DNA from: Hyphomicrobiales bacterium
Lineage (GTDB): Bacteria > Pseudomonadota > Alphaproteobacteria > Rhizobiales > Rhizobiaceae
Direction of reading: 5' to 3'
DNA length: 64,000 nt
NCBI GenBank assembly: GCA_900465675.1
Contig: UBJR01000002.1
Coordinates: 62,001 to 126,000 of the forward strand
Shown here: in pieces, positions 35,994-46,980 of the stretch
How the letters are laid out: every line of letters starts with the position of its first letter
How positions within the stretch are numbered: position 1 is the first letter of the stretch
Made by a program: the position numbers and the translations under genes
The notes under the pieces: model-generated
Told to the model about the DNA's origin: nothing
The model's database searches: none
Seen by the model: only the letters and a program-made list of their open reading frames with translations

Positions 35994-37490
35994 TCAGGCT
36001 GCACGGCGGCTGGGAGCGCTGCTGCGCATTTCTATCCGAGTACCGAAGCGCTGCAGCAGCTCCATAAGATTGCTGACTTCGCCGCGCAGACGGCGAGTCT
36101 CGGCCGAGGTGTGCTCGACCATGCCGGAATTCTGCTGGGTGATCGTATCCATGTTGCGGATGGCAACGCTGACCTCGTTTACGCCAGTCGCCTGGTCGCG
36201 AGCGGCGGCGGCGATTTCAGCAACAACATGATTGATCATGTCGATGCGGCTGATCATGTCGCCCAGTGCTTCGCCGGTGCTGCTGACGATGCCGACGCCC
36301 TGGTCCACCTGCGCAGAGCTCTGCGAGATCAGGTTCTTGATCTCTTTTGCCGCTTCTGCAGTGCGCTGGGCAAGCTGGCGAACTTCCTGGGCGACGACCG
36401 CGAAGCCCTTGCCTGCCTCGCCTGCGCGTGCCGCTTCGACACCGGCATTCAGCGCCAGAAGATTGGTCTGGAAGGCGATTTCGTCGATGACGCCGATGAT
36501 CTTGGCGATTTCATCCGACGACTTCTCGATACCGGCCATGGCGGAAACGGCGCTGTTCACAAGCTCGCCGGAATTCTTCGCACGCTGCTGCGTTTCGCGC
36601 ACCGCATCCGAGGCCTTCTCGGCATTGGCGGCGGTCAGCCCGACGCTGACGGAGAGCTGCTGGAGCGCCGCCGAGCTCTCTTCGACGCCGGCAGCCTGCT
36701 GCGCGGTACGAAGCGCCAGATCGTCGGCAGCCTTGGAGATCGTGTCCGTGCCGCGCAGGATTTCAGCCGAGCTGCTGCGAACCGAGCCGAATGACGTGCG
36801 CAGCGCGGCGACGGCGCGATTGTAGTCGTCGGCCATATGCTTGAAATTGCCCGGAAGGTCGGTGGGTAGCTTGGCATCGAGGTCGCCGGCGGAGAGCGCT
36901 TCCAGGCCACGGCGCAGATGATCGAGCGCCATCGCCTGGTCGGATTCCGCCTTGGCGCGGTCCTCCTCCAGCTTGCGGCGCTTTTCTTCCAATGCCTCGA
37001 GATAGACGGAGATCGAATAGTCCATGTCCAGCATCCCTGCCTTGATGACGGCGGAAAGCTTCTCGGCCAGTACCTTGCCCTGCTGGCGGCCGAACATCGA
37101 CGGCCATTGCTTGTCCATGATGCCCTTAACGAGCTCGGACATGACGATCGCGTAGCCACCGATATACCACCGCGGCTCCAGGCCGATGCGGGCGTGAGTG
37201 CGGCCGACTGCGGTGACGCCCTTCACGTAGGTTTCGTCGAAATTGCCACCAGCCAGATTGGCCCAATGGTTCTCCTGCGCCTTCTTGGCATGGCCCATAT
37301 GGGATTTGTCGGAGAAGAAGCTGGCAACGGCCGGGGTCTTGGCGATCTTCTGATAGAATTTGTCAAGCGCACCGCCGACCAGCAAGCTGATGACAGGCCG
37401 GATCTCGCTCATCGTCTTGCGGGCAGCATCGTCGAGCTCGATGAAGTCGAGGCGCTGCTTGAGGTCGGATTGCGATTGCTGGCTGCTCAT
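35994..37490 (-). CDS. Globin-coupled chemoreceptor (HemAT-like)
   Basis: The 498-residue soluble chemotaxis transducer has an N-terminal globin-coupled sensor domain (about 20-175). The proximal haem ligand is expected at H99 in [19 protein letters not shown]. No transmembrane helix is seen. A helical linker leads to the methyl-accepting domain with [20 protein letters not shown]. The haem sensor most likely detects oxygen for aerotaxis. The C-terminus (SSAPSRRAA) has no xWxxF CheR tether, unlike the two other receptors in the window. Confidence 0.93.
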   Translation of the reverse strand: MSSQQSQSDLKQRLDFIELDDAARKTMSEIRPVISLLVGGALDKFYQKIAKTPAVASFFSDKSHMGHAKKAQENHWANLAGGNFDETYVKGVTAVGRTHARIGLEPRWYIGGYAIVMSELVKGIMDKQWPSMFGRQQGKVLAEKLSAVIKAGMLDMDYSISVYLEALEEKRRKLEEDRAKAESDQAMALDHLRRGLEALSAGDLDAKLPTDLPGNFKHMADDYNRAVAALRTSFGSVRSSSAEILRGTDTISKAADDLALRTAQQAAGVEESSAALQQLSVSVGLTAANAEKASDAVRETQQRAKNSGELVNSAVSAMAGIEKSSDEIAKIIGVIDEIAFQTNLLALNAGVEAARAGEAGKGFAVVAQEVRQLAQRTAEAAKEIKNLISQSSAQVDQGVGIVSSTGEALGDMISRIDMINHVVAEIAAAARDQATGVNEVSVAIRNMDTITQQNSGMVEHTSAETRRLRGEVSNLMELLQRFGTRIEMRSSAPSRRAA

Positions 37491-37695
37491 GATGTTCTCT
37501 GTCTGCGCGATGCGCGGTAAGGATCTGTTTCGGCAGAGACATTTCTAAAATATGGTTGAGCAATCGTTAAGCATGGCCACGATTTGTCGTCCCTCTCCCA
37601 AAGTGGACTGCGGCCTTTTGATCATACCAAAGCTACCTGTGGATTCGTTCACGTTTTGATCTGGTCAATGATTTGAAGTTTGCTATGGTGGCCGG

Positions 37696-38922
37696 ATGAA
37701 CAATTCTGCCGACTCGCTCACCATCTCGCTTGCCGCCGTCAATCCGGCCATTCTCGCCATCGCAGGCGGCGCCATCGCCGCGATGGTCGTCGTCCTCGTG
37801 TTCTTGCTGTTCAGAAGCAGCAACTTGCGGCGCGAGCAGAATGAGGAAGCCGCGATCCGATCGGCGGAAGCCGATATGCGCATGTCGGAGCTTCTGAAAA
37901 TCCAGGCGGAGATGCAGGGCCGCATTTCGACCATGGCGGAAGTGTTCGGCACGCGGCAGGCAGAGCTCAATCAGGCGATCAACCAGCGTCTGGACGGTAT
38001 GTCGCAGCGGGTCAGCCACACGATCACCGAACAGACAAAATCGACTCACGAAAACCTGCAGAAGCTGCAGGAGCGGTTGGCCGTCATCGACGTCGCCCAG
38101 AACAACATCCAGATGCTGGCCAAGGACGTCGTCGGCCTCCAGGCGATCCTTTCCAACAAGCAGACACGCGGTGCCTTCGGGCAATCGCGAATGGAGACGA
38201 TCGTCGCCGACGGACTGCCGATGGGCGCCTACGCCTTCCAGCAGACGCTTTCCAACGGCTCCCGGCCGGACTGCACCGTAAAGATGCCGAATGGCGCACC
38301 GCCGCTCGTCATCGACGCCAAGTTTCCGCTCGAAGCCTGGAACGCCATTCGCGACGCCGGCGGCCCGGATGCCACCAAGATCGCCTCCCAGCAGTTCCGG
38401 CGCGATATGGAAGTGCATATTCGCGATATCTCGGAAAAGTATCTGATCCAGGGCGAAACCCAGGACACTGCCTTCATGTTCGTGCCCTCAGAATCAATCT
38501 TTGCCGAGGTCCACGAGAATTTCGAGCCGATCATCCAGAAGGCGCATCGCGCCCGGATTGTCATCGTGTCTCCTTCCCTGCTGATGCTGTCGATCCAGGT
38601 GATCCAGGCGGTTCTCAAGGATCAGCGTATGCGCGCACAGGCGCACGTCATTCAGGGTGAAGTCGCAAACCTCATGGACGATCTCGGCCGCCTCGATGAG
38701 CGTGTGCGCAAGCTGCAAGGGCATTTCGCCATGGCGCAAAAGGATGTCGACATGATCGTCACCTCCGCCGACAAGCTGACCAAGCGTGGCTCGAAGATCG
38801 AGGCTCTCGAATTCGAAGCGACGGGCGATACCGGCAAACCGGAGCGCGAAGACCAGCCAGCTGCGAAATCGGTCGAGAGCCGGACAGGCCTTCTCAAGCT
38901 CAGGGTGGTTGACGAGGAGTGA
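37696..38922 (+). CDS. rmuC: DNA recombination protein RmuC
   Basis: The 408-residue protein has an N-terminal membrane helix (about 17-42), a coiled-coil region (about 45-150) and the RmuC nuclease-like domain with LVIDAKFPLEAW and DTAFMFVPSES. In E. coli it limits inversions at short inverted repeats. The start ATG 37696 gives a sensible membrane anchor. It is transcribed away from the globin-coupled receptor. Confidence 0.95.
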   Translation: MNNSADSLTISLAAVNPAILAIAGGAIAAMVVVLVFLLFRSSNLRREQNEEAAIRSAEADMRMSELLKIQAEMQGRISTMAEVFGTRQAELNQAINQRLDGMSQRVSHTITEQTKSTHENLQKLQERLAVIDVAQNNIQMLAKDVVGLQAILSNKQTRGAFGQSRMETIVADGLPMGAYAFQQTLSNGSRPDCTVKMPNGAPPLVIDAKFPLEAWNAIRDAGGPDATKIASQQFRRDMEVHIRDISEKYLIQGETQDTAFMFVPSESIFAEVHENFEPIIQKAHRARIVIVSPSLLMLSIQVIQAVLKDQRMRAQAHVIQGEVANLMDDLGRLDERVRKLQGHFAMAQKDVDMIVTSADKLTKRGSKIEALEFEATGDTGKPEREDQPAAKSVESRTGLLKLRVVDEE

Positions 38923-38967
38923 GCCCTTCGGGCAGTGTCGCGCCAATTAAAGGACGGGACATCTACC

Positions 38968-39867
38968 ATGATCACTGTGTTCGGCTCCATCAACATGGAC
39001 CTCATCGCCACCACCGCGCGCCTGCCGAAGCCGGGCGAAACGGTGGCTGGAACAGGATTTGCGACTGCTGCCGGCGGCAAGGGTGCCAACCAGGCTCTTG
39101 CTGCGCGCCGTGCAGGCAGCACCGTGAGCATGGCCGGCGCAGTCGGCAAGGATGAGTTCGCCGCCCCCGCGATCGCGCTTCTTAGCGATGCCGGTACCGG
39201 ACTTTCCAAGGTCAATCATGTAGACGGCCCAACCGGCACCGCGCTGATCCTCGTGGGCGGCGACGGCGAAAACATGATCGCGGTCGTTCCCGGCGCCAAT
39301 GGCACCGTCAGCCCCGATGACGCAGAGGCCGCGGTTGCGGCAATGGAACCCAAAGATATTCTCATGCTGCAGCTCGAGGTTCCCCCGGCCGCCGTCGAGA
39401 AGGCTCTTGATGCGGCCCGCAAGAAGGGCATCCGCAGCGTACTCAATCTCGCACCGCTGATTGCCGACGCACCACGCCTTGGGCGGCTGGCAGATATCGT
39501 CATCGCCAACGAGACGGAATTCGAGCTTCTGGCCGGACAAGAAGGCATGACCGCTGGCGATCGCGAGGCCGCCTTGAAGCGCCTTCACGGCGAAACCGGA
39601 CAGACGCTGATCGTCACACTTGGCGCCGATGGCGTCATTGCCATTCGCGATGGCGAGCTCGTCCGGGCGAAAGGACTGAAGATTGAGCCTGTCGATACCG
39701 TCGGTGCCGGCGACACCTTCTGCGGCTATTTCGCCGCAAGCCTCGACGACGGTCTCGATTTCGAGACGTCACTGCGCCGCGCCGCCGTTGCCGGATCCCT
39801 TGCCTGCCTCAAGGCGGGAGCCCAGCCGTCGATCCCGCTCAGCGCCGAAGTCGCAAACAAGCTATAG
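38968..39867 (+). CDS. rbsK: Ribokinase (PfkB family)
   Basis: The 299-residue PfkB kinase begins MITVFGSINMDLI at ATG 38968. It has GGKGANQALAARRAG (sugar-binding), a centre NAPL-type stretch, and the DTVGAGDTFCGYF catalytic motif with the base aspartate. It phosphorylates D-ribose, or possibly another sugar or nucleoside. No transporter gene is beside it; the neighbours are rmuC and a chemoreceptor. The ribokinase name is family-level. Confidence 0.88.
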   Translation: MITVFGSINMDLIATTARLPKPGETVAGTGFATAAGGKGANQALAARRAGSTVSMAGAVGKDEFAAPAIALLSDAGTGLSKVNHVDGPTGTALILVGGDGENMIAVVPGANGTVSPDDAEAAVAAMEPKDILMLQLEVPPAAVEKALDAARKKGIRSVLNLAPLIADAPRLGRLADIVIANETEFELLAGQEGMTAGDREAALKRLHGETGQTLIVTLGADGVIAIRDGELVRAKGLKIEPVDTVGAGDTFCGYFAASLDDGLDFETSLRRAAVAGSLACLKAGAQPSIPLSAEVANKL

Positions 39868-40098
39868 ACTTTTCTGTTTCCGAAACACTTCACGAAAACC
39901 CTCTGCCGCCAAGGCAATTCAGGGGCTCAATTCGTACAGTTTCATTCAAATTTAAGAGATTTCTGGCGATCTTTCCGGCGATCGTCAGGCTTCAATTTTA
40001 ACGGCGCCTGGACTTTTGCACGGCTGCTCCATGACGGCGCGGCTCACCCTCGCCTGTGCCGGAAATGTTCGTCCGGCAAGTCGCCCCGCCGAGGCACC

Positions 40099-42432
40099 AT
40101 GTTCATCTTCCGCATGAAGTCGCTTGCCGCAAAGCTCATTGTCATCACCGGCGTCGCCATCGCGCTCGTCCTTTTTGTATCAAACTTTTTCCTCATCGAT
40201 CAGACGCGCAGCCGCGTGCAGACGCTGACGATGGACCAGGCGAATCTTGAGGCAAAAGCTATTGCCAACGAAATCGCCGCCAATGTCGGCGAACTGGCGA
40301 GTGCTGCGCGCTCCATGTCCGGCGTTGTCGGCCGCGGCCACGAAGGTGGCAACTTCGACCGCAAGGGCATCATCAATGTCCTGAAGGCCAATCTCGAGAA
40401 GAACGCCTTCGCGTTCGGCAGCTGGTTCTGCGAACAGCTCGGCGCCTTTGACGGCAAGACCACCGAGATTGCCGACAAGCTCGACGAGGGCACCAACAAG
40501 GCTGGCGCTTTCACGCCTTACTGGTCGAAGACCAAGGATGGCGCGATCCAGTTCTCGACCTTCGACAACGACTATACGGCCGAATGGTGGAAGCTCGCTG
40601 CCGAAAGCGGCAAGGGTGCCATCACCACGCCTTACCTTGCTGAAGGCACGGATGTCCCGACGCTGCTGACCTCGATCGCTTATCCCGTCGTTTCCGGCGG
40701 CAAGATGATCGGTGTCGAAGGCGTCGATATCTCGCTGAAATCGCTGACCGACAAGCTGCAGGCCCTGCATCCTTTCGGCTCCGGCCGTGTGACGCTGGTT
40801 GCCCAGAACGGCAACTGGATCGTCGCGCCGACGAAGGAGCTGATGTCGAAGCCCTACGGCGATGCTGAGGGTTCGGCCCAGGTCAAGTCCGCCCTGAGCT
40901 CGATGACGCCTGGCGTTGTCAAGAATCTTTCGCTCGACGGCTATGAGCCCTTCGATCGCGTCGTCTATCCCTTCGCCGTTCCCGATCTCAACGCCACCTG
41001 GGTCGTACTCGTGGACGTGCCCCACAGCGCCATCAATGCTCCGGTGCAGGATCAGACCTTCATGATGATCATCGGCGGCATCGTGGTGCTCGGCGCCGTG
41101 ATGCTGGCCCTCTATTTCGCCGTCCGCTCTCTCGTGCAGAAGCCGCTCGGCCAGCTGGTCGCCGGCGTCAAGAAGCTCAGCGATGGCCAATACGAGCAGC
41201 CCGTGGCCGGTCAGGAGCGCGCCGATGAAATCGGTTCGGTCGCCAAGGCACTGGAAGGCTTCCGCTTTGCGCTTGCCGATACGCGCCGCCTCGAATCCGA
41301 GGCCGACAGCCAGCGCAGTGCCGCTGAGTCCGAACGCAGCCGCTCCGAAAGCGAGCGCCAGCAGTCGGTCGCGCTCCAGCGCCAGATCGTTGCCATCGTC
41401 GGTGCCGGTCTCTCCGAATTGTCGCAGGGCAATCTCGGCCACCGGATCAACGACGAGTTCCCTGGCGAATATGCAAAGCTGAAGCAGGACTTCAACGCTG
41501 CACTCGCCAGCCTCGAGGAAACGATCAACACGATGAACCTCAGCGTCGGCAACATCGGCTCCGGCACCAGCGAGATCAGCAACAGTGCCTCCGATCTTGC
41601 CAAGCGCACGGAACAGCAAGCCGCAAGCTTGGAAGAGACCGCAGCTGCGCTGAACGAGCTGACCGCACAGGTCAATTCTAGCGCCGAGAACGCCCGGACT
41701 GCTGCCGAGAATGTCAACCTGGCCTGCGAGGATGCAGAGAAGTCTGGTGAAGTCGTGCAGAAGGCAATCGCTTCGATGCAGGGCATCGAGCAGTCTTCGA
41801 CCGAAGTGTCGCGCATCATCGGCGTCATCGACGAGATCGCCTTCCAGACCAACCTGCTTGCTCTGAACGCCGGCGTCGAAGCTGCTCGCGCAGGTGAGGC
41901 CGGCAAGGGTTTTGCGGTCGTCGCGCAGGAAGTCCGCGAACTGGCGCAGCGCTCGGCGAGTGCTGCGAAGGAAATCAAGACGCTCATCAATACCTCGGCC
42001 GTCCAGGTCAAGGAAGGCGTCGATCTCGTCGGCCGTGCCGGTGGCACGCTGCACAAGATCGCCGATCAGGTGATGAGCATCAACGAGCTGATCCGCCAGA
42101 TTTCCGCCTCCGCCAGCGAGCAGGCGATCGGGCTGAAGGAGGTCAACCAAGCCATGAACCAGATGGACCAGGTGACCCAGCAGAACGCCGCGATGGTGGA
42201 AGAAGCGACCGCAGCCAGCGTCACGCTCAACGACGAGGCACAGACACTGAAGGCGCTCGTGCTGCGCTTCCGCGTCTCCGGCCAGGCAAACAGTGCGGCA
42301 CTCAGGGCAACGGCCCAGCATATGCGTGCTCCCGCGGCCCCTGCCCCGGCCTATCGCGCTCCGGCGCCGCGCCGTGCCGCAGTCGCCCATGGCTCGGCTG
42401 CAGTCGCACAGGACAATTGGGAAGAGTTCTGA
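40099..42432 (+). CDS. dCache-type methyl-accepting chemotaxis protein
   Basis: The 777-residue chemoreceptor has a transmembrane helix (about 12-32), a large periplasmic double-Cache domain (about 35-310, with [29 protein letters not shown] and [13 protein letters not shown]), a second helix ([20 protein letters not shown]), HAMP, then the conserved cytoplasmic hairpin. It ends in NWEEF, the CheR/CheB tether. dCache domains commonly bind amino acids, organic acids or quaternary amines, but the ligand is not assignable here. Followed by a strong terminator. Confidence 0.94.
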   Translation: MFIFRMKSLAAKLIVITGVAIALVLFVSNFFLIDQTRSRVQTLTMDQANLEAKAIANEIAANVGELASAARSMSGVVGRGHEGGNFDRKGIINVLKANLEKNAFAFGSWFCEQLGAFDGKTTEIADKLDEGTNKAGAFTPYWSKTKDGAIQFSTFDNDYTAEWWKLAAESGKGAITTPYLAEGTDVPTLLTSIAYPVVSGGKMIGVEGVDISLKSLTDKLQALHPFGSGRVTLVAQNGNWIVAPTKELMSKPYGDAEGSAQVKSALSSMTPGVVKNLSLDGYEPFDRVVYPFAVPDLNATWVVLVDVPHSAINAPVQDQTFMMIIGGIVVLGAVMLALYFAVRSLVQKPLGQLVAGVKKLSDGQYEQPVAGQERADEIGSVAKALEGFRFALADTRRLESEADSQRSAAESERSRSESERQQSVALQRQIVAIVGAGLSELSQGNLGHRINDEFPGEYAKLKQDFNAALASLEETINTMNLSVGNIGSGTSEISNSASDLAKRTEQQAASLEETAAALNELTAQVNSSAENARTAAENVNLACEDAEKSGEVVQKAIASMQGIEQSSTEVSRIIGVIDEIAFQTNLLALNAGVEAARAGEAGKGFAVVAQEVRELAQRSASAAKEIKTLINTSAVQVKEGVDLVGRAGGTLHKIADQVMSINELIRQISASASEQAIGLKEVNQAMNQMDQVTQQNAAMVEEATAASVTLNDEAQTLKALVLRFRVSGQANSAALRATAQHMRAPAAPAPAYRAPAPRRAAVAHGSAAVAQDNWEEF

Positions 42433-42456
42433 GAGCTATCCCATCTCAAACGAGAA

Positions 42457-42485
42457 GAGGCGCCCGGTCATCCCGGGCGCCTCTT
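42457..42485 (+). terminator. Rho-independent terminator after the dCache chemoreceptor
   Basis: GAGGCGCCCGG-TCATC-CCGGGCGCCTC followed by TTTCATTTC, 25 nt past the stop. It lies between this gene and the convergent ptsN and may act in both directions. Confidence 0.85.
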
Positions 42486-42506
42486 TCATTTCTACACTTG
42501 AAAATC

Positions 42507-42971
42507 TCAGGCGGCGTTCGAGGCCTGCTCTTCGTTGAGGAAGGCATAGATCGCCGAGGCAGAGTCCGTCGCGCGAAGCTTGGCAACCAGATCCTGGTCA
42601 CGCAGCACACGGGCGATGCGCGACAGCGCCTTCAGATGGTCGGCGCCCGCGCCTTCGGGAGCGAGCAGCAGGAAGACGAGATCGACGGGCTGATCGTCCA
42701 GCGCTTCGAAATCGACCGGGCTTTCGAGCCTTGCGAAGACACCGACGATCGAGCGAACGCTGGCAATTTTCCCATGCGGGATTGCAATGCCGTTGCCGAC
42801 GCCCGTCGAGCCCAGGCGCTCACGCTGCAATACGACGTCGAAGATTTCCCGTTCGGAAAGGCCGGTAATCTTGCTGGCCTTTGCCGCCAATTCCTGAAGC
42901 AGCTGTTTCTTGGAATTTACCTTGAGGGCGGGAATAATCGCATCTTGGTGCAGCAGGTCTGCCAATGCCAT
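42507..42971 (-). CDS. ptsN: Nitrogen-regulatory PTS EIIA component (PtsN)
   Basis: The 154-residue EIIA-Ntr protein has the phosphorylated histidine in GIAIPHGKI (H66). It receives phosphate from EI-Ntr/NPr and regulates potassium, nitrogen and carbon functions rather than transporting sugar. The place downstream of rpoN and hpf is conserved across proteobacteria. Its gene is separated from hpf by 70 nt. Confidence 0.97.
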   Translation of the reverse strand: MALADLLHQDAIIPALKVNSKKQLLQELAAKASKITGLSEREIFDVVLQRERLGSTGVGNGIAIPHGKIASVRSIVGVFARLESPVDFEALDDQPVDLVFLLLAPEGAGADHLKALSRIARVLRDQDLVAKLRATDSASAIYAFLNEEQASNAA

Positions 42972-43041
42972 TTCTTTTTCCTTCTGTCGCCAAAGCCGGG
43001 TGATTGGAAGAGCGGCGCAACGCGCCGCTCATCGCCCGATC

Positions 43042-43617
43042 TCAGCTCTTGATATTGGCTGCGTCGATCCAGCCAATATTACCGTCATGCCTGCGGTAAA
43101 CGATGTTTAACTGTTCCTTGCCCGGGCTGCGGAACAGAAGCAGCGGCTCGTCCGTCATGTCGAGCGCCATCACGGCGGTCGCAACGGACATGGTCTTCAG
43201 CTGCTTCGTGCTCTCGGCTACGATAGCCGGGGCAAAATCGTCGGGAACCTCTTCTTCGTGGTCAGGAACGCCGTCCATGACCGTATAGGCGACTTCCGCA
43301 AAACCGTTCAGATGATTTCCGGCATGATGATCTTTCAGCTTCCGCTTGTAGCGGCGAAGGCGCTTCTCGATGCGTTCCGAGGCGGCATCGAATGCGACCT
43401 GCGGATCCATTGCTTCTCCTGCAGCATGCAGCACCACCCCACTATCGAGATGAAGCTTGCAATCCGCGGAGAAGCGCGAGCTCGACTTCTCAACGATCAC
43501 CTGACCAGAATATCCCCCGTCGAAGTATTTCGTGACGGCCATGGCCATTTGCTCCTCGATCTTTTGACGGAACGAGTCACCAATTTCCATATGTTTACCG
43601 GATACACGCACACTCAT
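43042..43617 (-). CDS. hpf: Ribosome hibernation promoting factor, long form
   Basis: The 191-residue protein has an N-terminal S30AE domain (MSVRVSGKHMEIGDSFRQKI) and a C-terminal dimerisation domain (about 130-190) with LNIVYRRHDGNIGWID. The long form dimerises 70S ribosomes to 100S in stationary phase. It sits between rpoN and ptsN, as in most rhizobia. Confidence 0.96.
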   Translation of the reverse strand: MSVRVSGKHMEIGDSFRQKIEEQMAMAVTKYFDGGYSGQVIVEKSSSRFSADCKLHLDSGVVLHAAGEAMDPQVAFDAASERIEKRLRRYKRKLKDHHAGNHLNGFAEVAYTVMDGVPDHEEEVPDDFAPAIVAESTKQLKTMSVATAVMALDMTDEPLLLFRSPGKEQLNIVYRRHDGNIGWIDAANIKS

Positions 43618-43836
43618 GGAGTTTCCCTTCTTATAGTGGTTTGCGGTACCAGTTTACGCCAAGCCTACCTCTCATCCAAGCACTTCACGCAAACTCAAGC
43701 AAGATCGGCTTAAGTCTCGTGCTTCAAGCGCCCTGAGGATGATGGGGATAAGTCCGAACGCTGTTTCACAGCGCCAATTGCGGCGGGCTAATAAAGGCAG
43801 GTTACCAAAAAGTCAACGCCAACCGCGGGAGTCCGC

Positions 43837-45375
43837 CTAGAAGCCTGCAACCTTTGCCAGCGCGCGCTTTTCGCGCCGGCGCTGAACAGAAGAGGCGATA
43901 TTCATCGCTTCGCGGTACTTGGCGACCGTGCGGCGCGCCAGATCGACGCCACCTTTTTTCAGCATGTCGACGATATCGTCATCGGAAAGCACTGCTTCCG
44001 GGCTTTCCTGCATGATCAGCGCGCGGATCTTGTGGCGTACCGCCTCGGCCGAATGACCATCGCCACCCTCCACCGCGCTGATCGACACTGTGAAGAAATA
44101 TTTGAGCTCGAAAAGACCGCGCGGCGTCAGCATGTACTTGTTCGACGTCACGCGGCTGACGGTCGATTCATGCATCTTGATGGCGTCGGCGACGGTCTTC
44201 AAATTGAGCGGGCGCAGATGATCGACGCCATGCAGCAGGAAGGCGTCCTGCTGGCGGACGATCTCGGTCGCGACCTTCATGATGGTCTTGGCGCGCTGGT
44301 CGAGGCTGCGTGTCAGCCAATTGGCATTCTGCAGACATTCCGAGAGGAAGGCGTGATCGTCGCCATTCTTGGTGACATTCGCAAAATAAGCCTGGCTGAC
44401 AAGCACGCGGGGCAGCGTGTCCGGATTGAGCTCCACCAGCCAGCTGCCATCGGACGATGGCCGCACGACGACGTCGGGCATGATCGCTTCTGAAACGCCC
44501 GCCTCAAAGCCGCTGCCCGGCTTTGGGTTCAGCTGGCGGATCTCTGTCAGCATATCGAGGAGATCTTCCTCATCGACGCCGCAAAGACGCTTCAGGGTCG
44601 CAAAATCGCGGCGCGCCAGAAGCTCGAGATTGGAGACGAAGGCTTCCATCGCCGGATCGAAGCGATCTTTCTGACGAAGCTGGATTGCCAGACATTCAGC
44701 GAGATTGCGGGCGAAAACGCCGGGAGGATCGAGCGTCTGCAGTTCGGCCAATACCCGCTCGGCGTCGGCGGTTGCAGCACCGAGGCGTTCGGCGGCTTCG
44801 GAAATATCGCCCTGAAAGTAGCCGGCCTCATCCAGCTGATCGAGAAGATGCTGACCGATCAGCCGGTCTGCAGCGCCAGTCAGAATGAAGGGAATCTGCT
44901 GGATGATGTGGTCCCGCAGCGAGACCTGACCGGCGACGAAGTCGTCGAGATCATAGCCCTCGCCCTCGGAGCCGCCCGGCATCGATTTCCATTGGCTGAG
45001 AAGCTCCGGCGCATCCGCGCGCTGCGGCGCGCCGTCATCCTGAAAGACGTTGGAATAATTGGCGTCGAGTTCGTCGCCGAGATGGCTGACACGGCCTTCG
45101 CTGCCATTGTCATACCAGTCGCCGGAGAGCGCGTCGCCGCTATCGCCGTCTTCGGCCTGATGCTGCGCGTGCCCCTCATCTTCGCCGACACGGTCGCTGC
45201 CCGTTTCCGCGTCATTTGACGGAAATTCCAGCAGCGGGTTCTTTTCGACTTCCTGGGCGATGAACTGGACGAGTTCGAAATGCGTCATCTGCAGCAACTG
45301 AATGGACTGCATCAGCTGCGGCGTCATGACGAGGGATTGGTTCTGTCGCAGGAAAAGATTGGCTGACAGGGCCAT
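43837..45375 (-). CDS. rpoN: RNA polymerase sigma-54 factor
   Basis: The 512-residue sigma-54 has region I MALSANLFLRQNQSLVMTPQ with its glutamine-rich activator-contact segment, an acidic region II (about 50-120), and the core-binding region. The C-terminal helix-turn-helix ends in the RpoN box ARRTVAKYREAMNI, which reads the -24 element. ATG 45375 is chosen because homologues begin here. ATG 45399 (MNGSFASA), behind GGAGG, is an alternative. It would direct nitrogen-fixation, nitrogen and dicarboxylate promoters through enhancer proteins. Downstream of lptB. Confidence 0.97.
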   Translation of the reverse strand: MALSANLFLRQNQSLVMTPQLMQSIQLLQMTHFELVQFIAQEVEKNPLLEFPSNDAETGSDRVGEDEGHAQHQAEDGDSGDALSGDWYDNGSEGRVSHLGDELDANYSNVFQDDGAPQRADAPELLSQWKSMPGGSEGEGYDLDDFVAGQVSLRDHIIQQIPFILTGAADRLIGQHLLDQLDEAGYFQGDISEAAERLGAATADAERVLAELQTLDPPGVFARNLAECLAIQLRQKDRFDPAMEAFVSNLELLARRDFATLKRLCGVDEEDLLDMLTEIRQLNPKPGSGFEAGVSEAIMPDVVVRPSSDGSWLVELNPDTLPRVLVSQAYFANVTKNGDDHAFLSECLQNANWLTRSLDQRAKTIMKVATEIVRQQDAFLLHGVDHLRPLNLKTVADAIKMHESTVSRVTSNKYMLTPRGLFELKYFFTVSISAVEGGDGHSAEAVRHKIRALIMQESPEAVLSDDDIVDMLKKGGVDLARRTVAKYREAMNIASSVQRRREKRALAKVAGF

Positions 45376-45531
45376 GGCGGACGCGAAACTCCCGTTCATT
45401 TCCTCCGGGAAACCGCGTCGAAACAAGAATTTCGGGCCACGGATATCCAGTTGGCCCAAAAATTGCTTTTTTATTCTATTTGGTCAAGCGCAAGTATGGC
45501 GGAAGGTGAATTTCCGTCGGCTTCAATCCAA

Positions 45532-46338
45532 TCAAAGGCTGAAATTGTCGCCAAGATAGAGGCGGCGAACCTCGGGATTGTTGACGATGTCATTCGCGCG
45601 GCCATGCGTCAGCACTTCACCGGCATGGATGATATAGGCGCGGTCGATCAGGCCCAGCGTTTCGCGAACATTGTGGTCGGTGATCAGCACGCCGATGCCG
45701 CGAGCCGTCAGATGATGCACAAGGTTCTGAATATCGGAAACAGAGATCGGATCGACGCCGGCGAACGGCTCGTCCAGCAACATGAAGGTCGGGTCGGTCG
45801 CAAGCGCGCGGGCGATTTCCAGGCGGCGGCGTTCACCGCCGGATAGCGACACTGCTGCAGCCTTGCGCAGCTTGGAGATATGGAATTCTTCCAGCAGCTC
45901 GTCGAGCTTCTTTTCGCGCGCTGCCTTGTTCTTCTCGTGCACTTCAAGAACGGCTCGGATATTTTCCTCGACCGTCAGGCCGCGGAAAATCGAGGCTTCC
46001 TGCGGCAGGTAGCCGACACCCAAGCGCGAACGGCGATACATCGGCATCGTCGTGACGTCGTTGCCGTCGATCTCGATCGTGCCTTCGTCGACAGGCACCA
46101 GGCCGGTGATCATGTAAAAGCAGGTCGTCTTGCCCGCGCCGTTCGGCCCGAGAAGACCCACAGCCTCGCCGCGGCGAACCACCAGCGACACGCCGTTGAC
46201 GACACGCCGCGTGCTATAGGTCTTGGTCAGACCCCGCGCAATCAGCGTGCCCTGGTAACGGCTCTTGTCTCCGGCGGAACCGTCCGCGGCCTGCGGCGCG
46301 GACTGGCCGAACATTTTGGGAAGCGAGAAAAGTTTCAC
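45532..46338 (-). CDS. lptB: LPS export ABC transporter ATPase LptB
   Basis: The 268-residue ATPase has Walker [10 protein letters not shown], signature [15 protein letters not shown] and Walker [14 protein letters not shown], plus the LptB-specific [12 protein letters not shown]. It powers LPS extraction through LptFG. A 30-residue N-terminal extension precedes the ABC domain compared with E. coli. It follows lptA by 12 nt and precedes rpoN, the conserved order. Confidence 0.97.
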   Translation of the reverse strand: MKLFSLPKMFGQSAPQAADGSAGDKSRYQGTLIARGLTKTYSTRRVVNGVSLVVRRGEAVGLLGPNGAGKTTCFYMITGLVPVDEGTIEIDGNDVTTMPMYRRSRLGVGYLPQEASIFRGLTVEENIRAVLEVHEKNKAAREKKLDELLEEFHISKLRKAAAVSLSGGERRRLEIARALATDPTFMLLDEPFAGVDPISVSDIQNLVHHLTARGIGVLITDHNVRETLGLIDRAYIIHAGEVLTHGRANDIVNNPEVRRLYLGDNFSL

Positions 46339-46350
46339 GAGAGGGCCGGA

Positions 46351-46965
46351 TCAGTTCTTCTTCTGGGACTTCGGATCAAGCTGGATCTGGACGCGGCCCC
46401 CGCAGCTATCCAGTTGCGCCTGCCCGGTCTCCATGTGAACGGTAAGCTGGCAGCCGGTGAAGACGTTCGGGCCATCGGAGAGAACGACTTTGTCGCCCTT
46501 CAGAACGAAGGTCTGTGCCGCCATGTCGAACGCGCCGTTATCGGCCGTCGCCGTCTGCGTTCCGGAGCTGACGAACACCTTGTCGCTGACCAGAATGTGG
46601 TCGATATCGGCATTGCCGGAGGAGATCGACGCGGCACCTGCATCGGGCTTCGCCTTTGCATCGGTCGCCTGTCCGTCTGCTGCCGCCTTGGGCTTGTAGA
46701 ACACCGTCATATGCCCGGCCTGCAGGGTCGTCTTGCCCTGCACGACCTTCACGTTGCCGGTGAAATCGGCCTTGTGTTCCTGGTCATGAATTTCGAGCTT
46801 GTCGCTCTCGATCTGGATCGGCTCGTTCTTGTCGAGCTTGAGGCCATCCATCTGGCTGGTGGTCGCCTGCGCAAACGCGGCTCCCGCGATCATCAGAAGT
46901 GCCAGAGCGCCGCCGGTTGCTGCTGCGCCAAACTTACGTACTGAAGAGTGACAATCTTTTGTCAT
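46351..46965 (-). CDS. lptA: Periplasmic LPS-bridge protein LptA
   Basis: The 204-residue protein has a signal peptide (cleavage near GAAFA, about residue 32) and an OstA beta-jellyroll domain with EPIQIESDKLEIHDQ and the family repeat VKVVQGKTTLQAGHMTVFY. It forms the periplasmic bridge that carries LPS from LptC to LptDE. Alanine-rich insertion near residues 95-115. It starts 15 nt after lptC. Confidence 0.93.
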   Translation of the reverse strand: MTKDCHSSVRKFGAAATGGALALLMIAGAAFAQATTSQMDGLKLDKNEPIQIESDKLEIHDQEHKADFTGNVKVVQGKTTLQAGHMTVFYKPKAAADGQATDAKAKPDAGAASISSGNADIDHILVSDKVFVSSGTQTATADNGAFDMAAQTFVLKGDKVVLSDGPNVFTGCQLTVHMETGQAQLDSCGGRVQIQLDPKSQKKN

Positions 46966-46980
46966 TAAATAACCCGGCTG

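Noticed and set aside
40180..42390. 736-residue open frame on the minus strand opposite the dCache chemoreceptor
   Set aside because: Antisense shadow of a well-supported chemoreceptor, with no recognisable motif.
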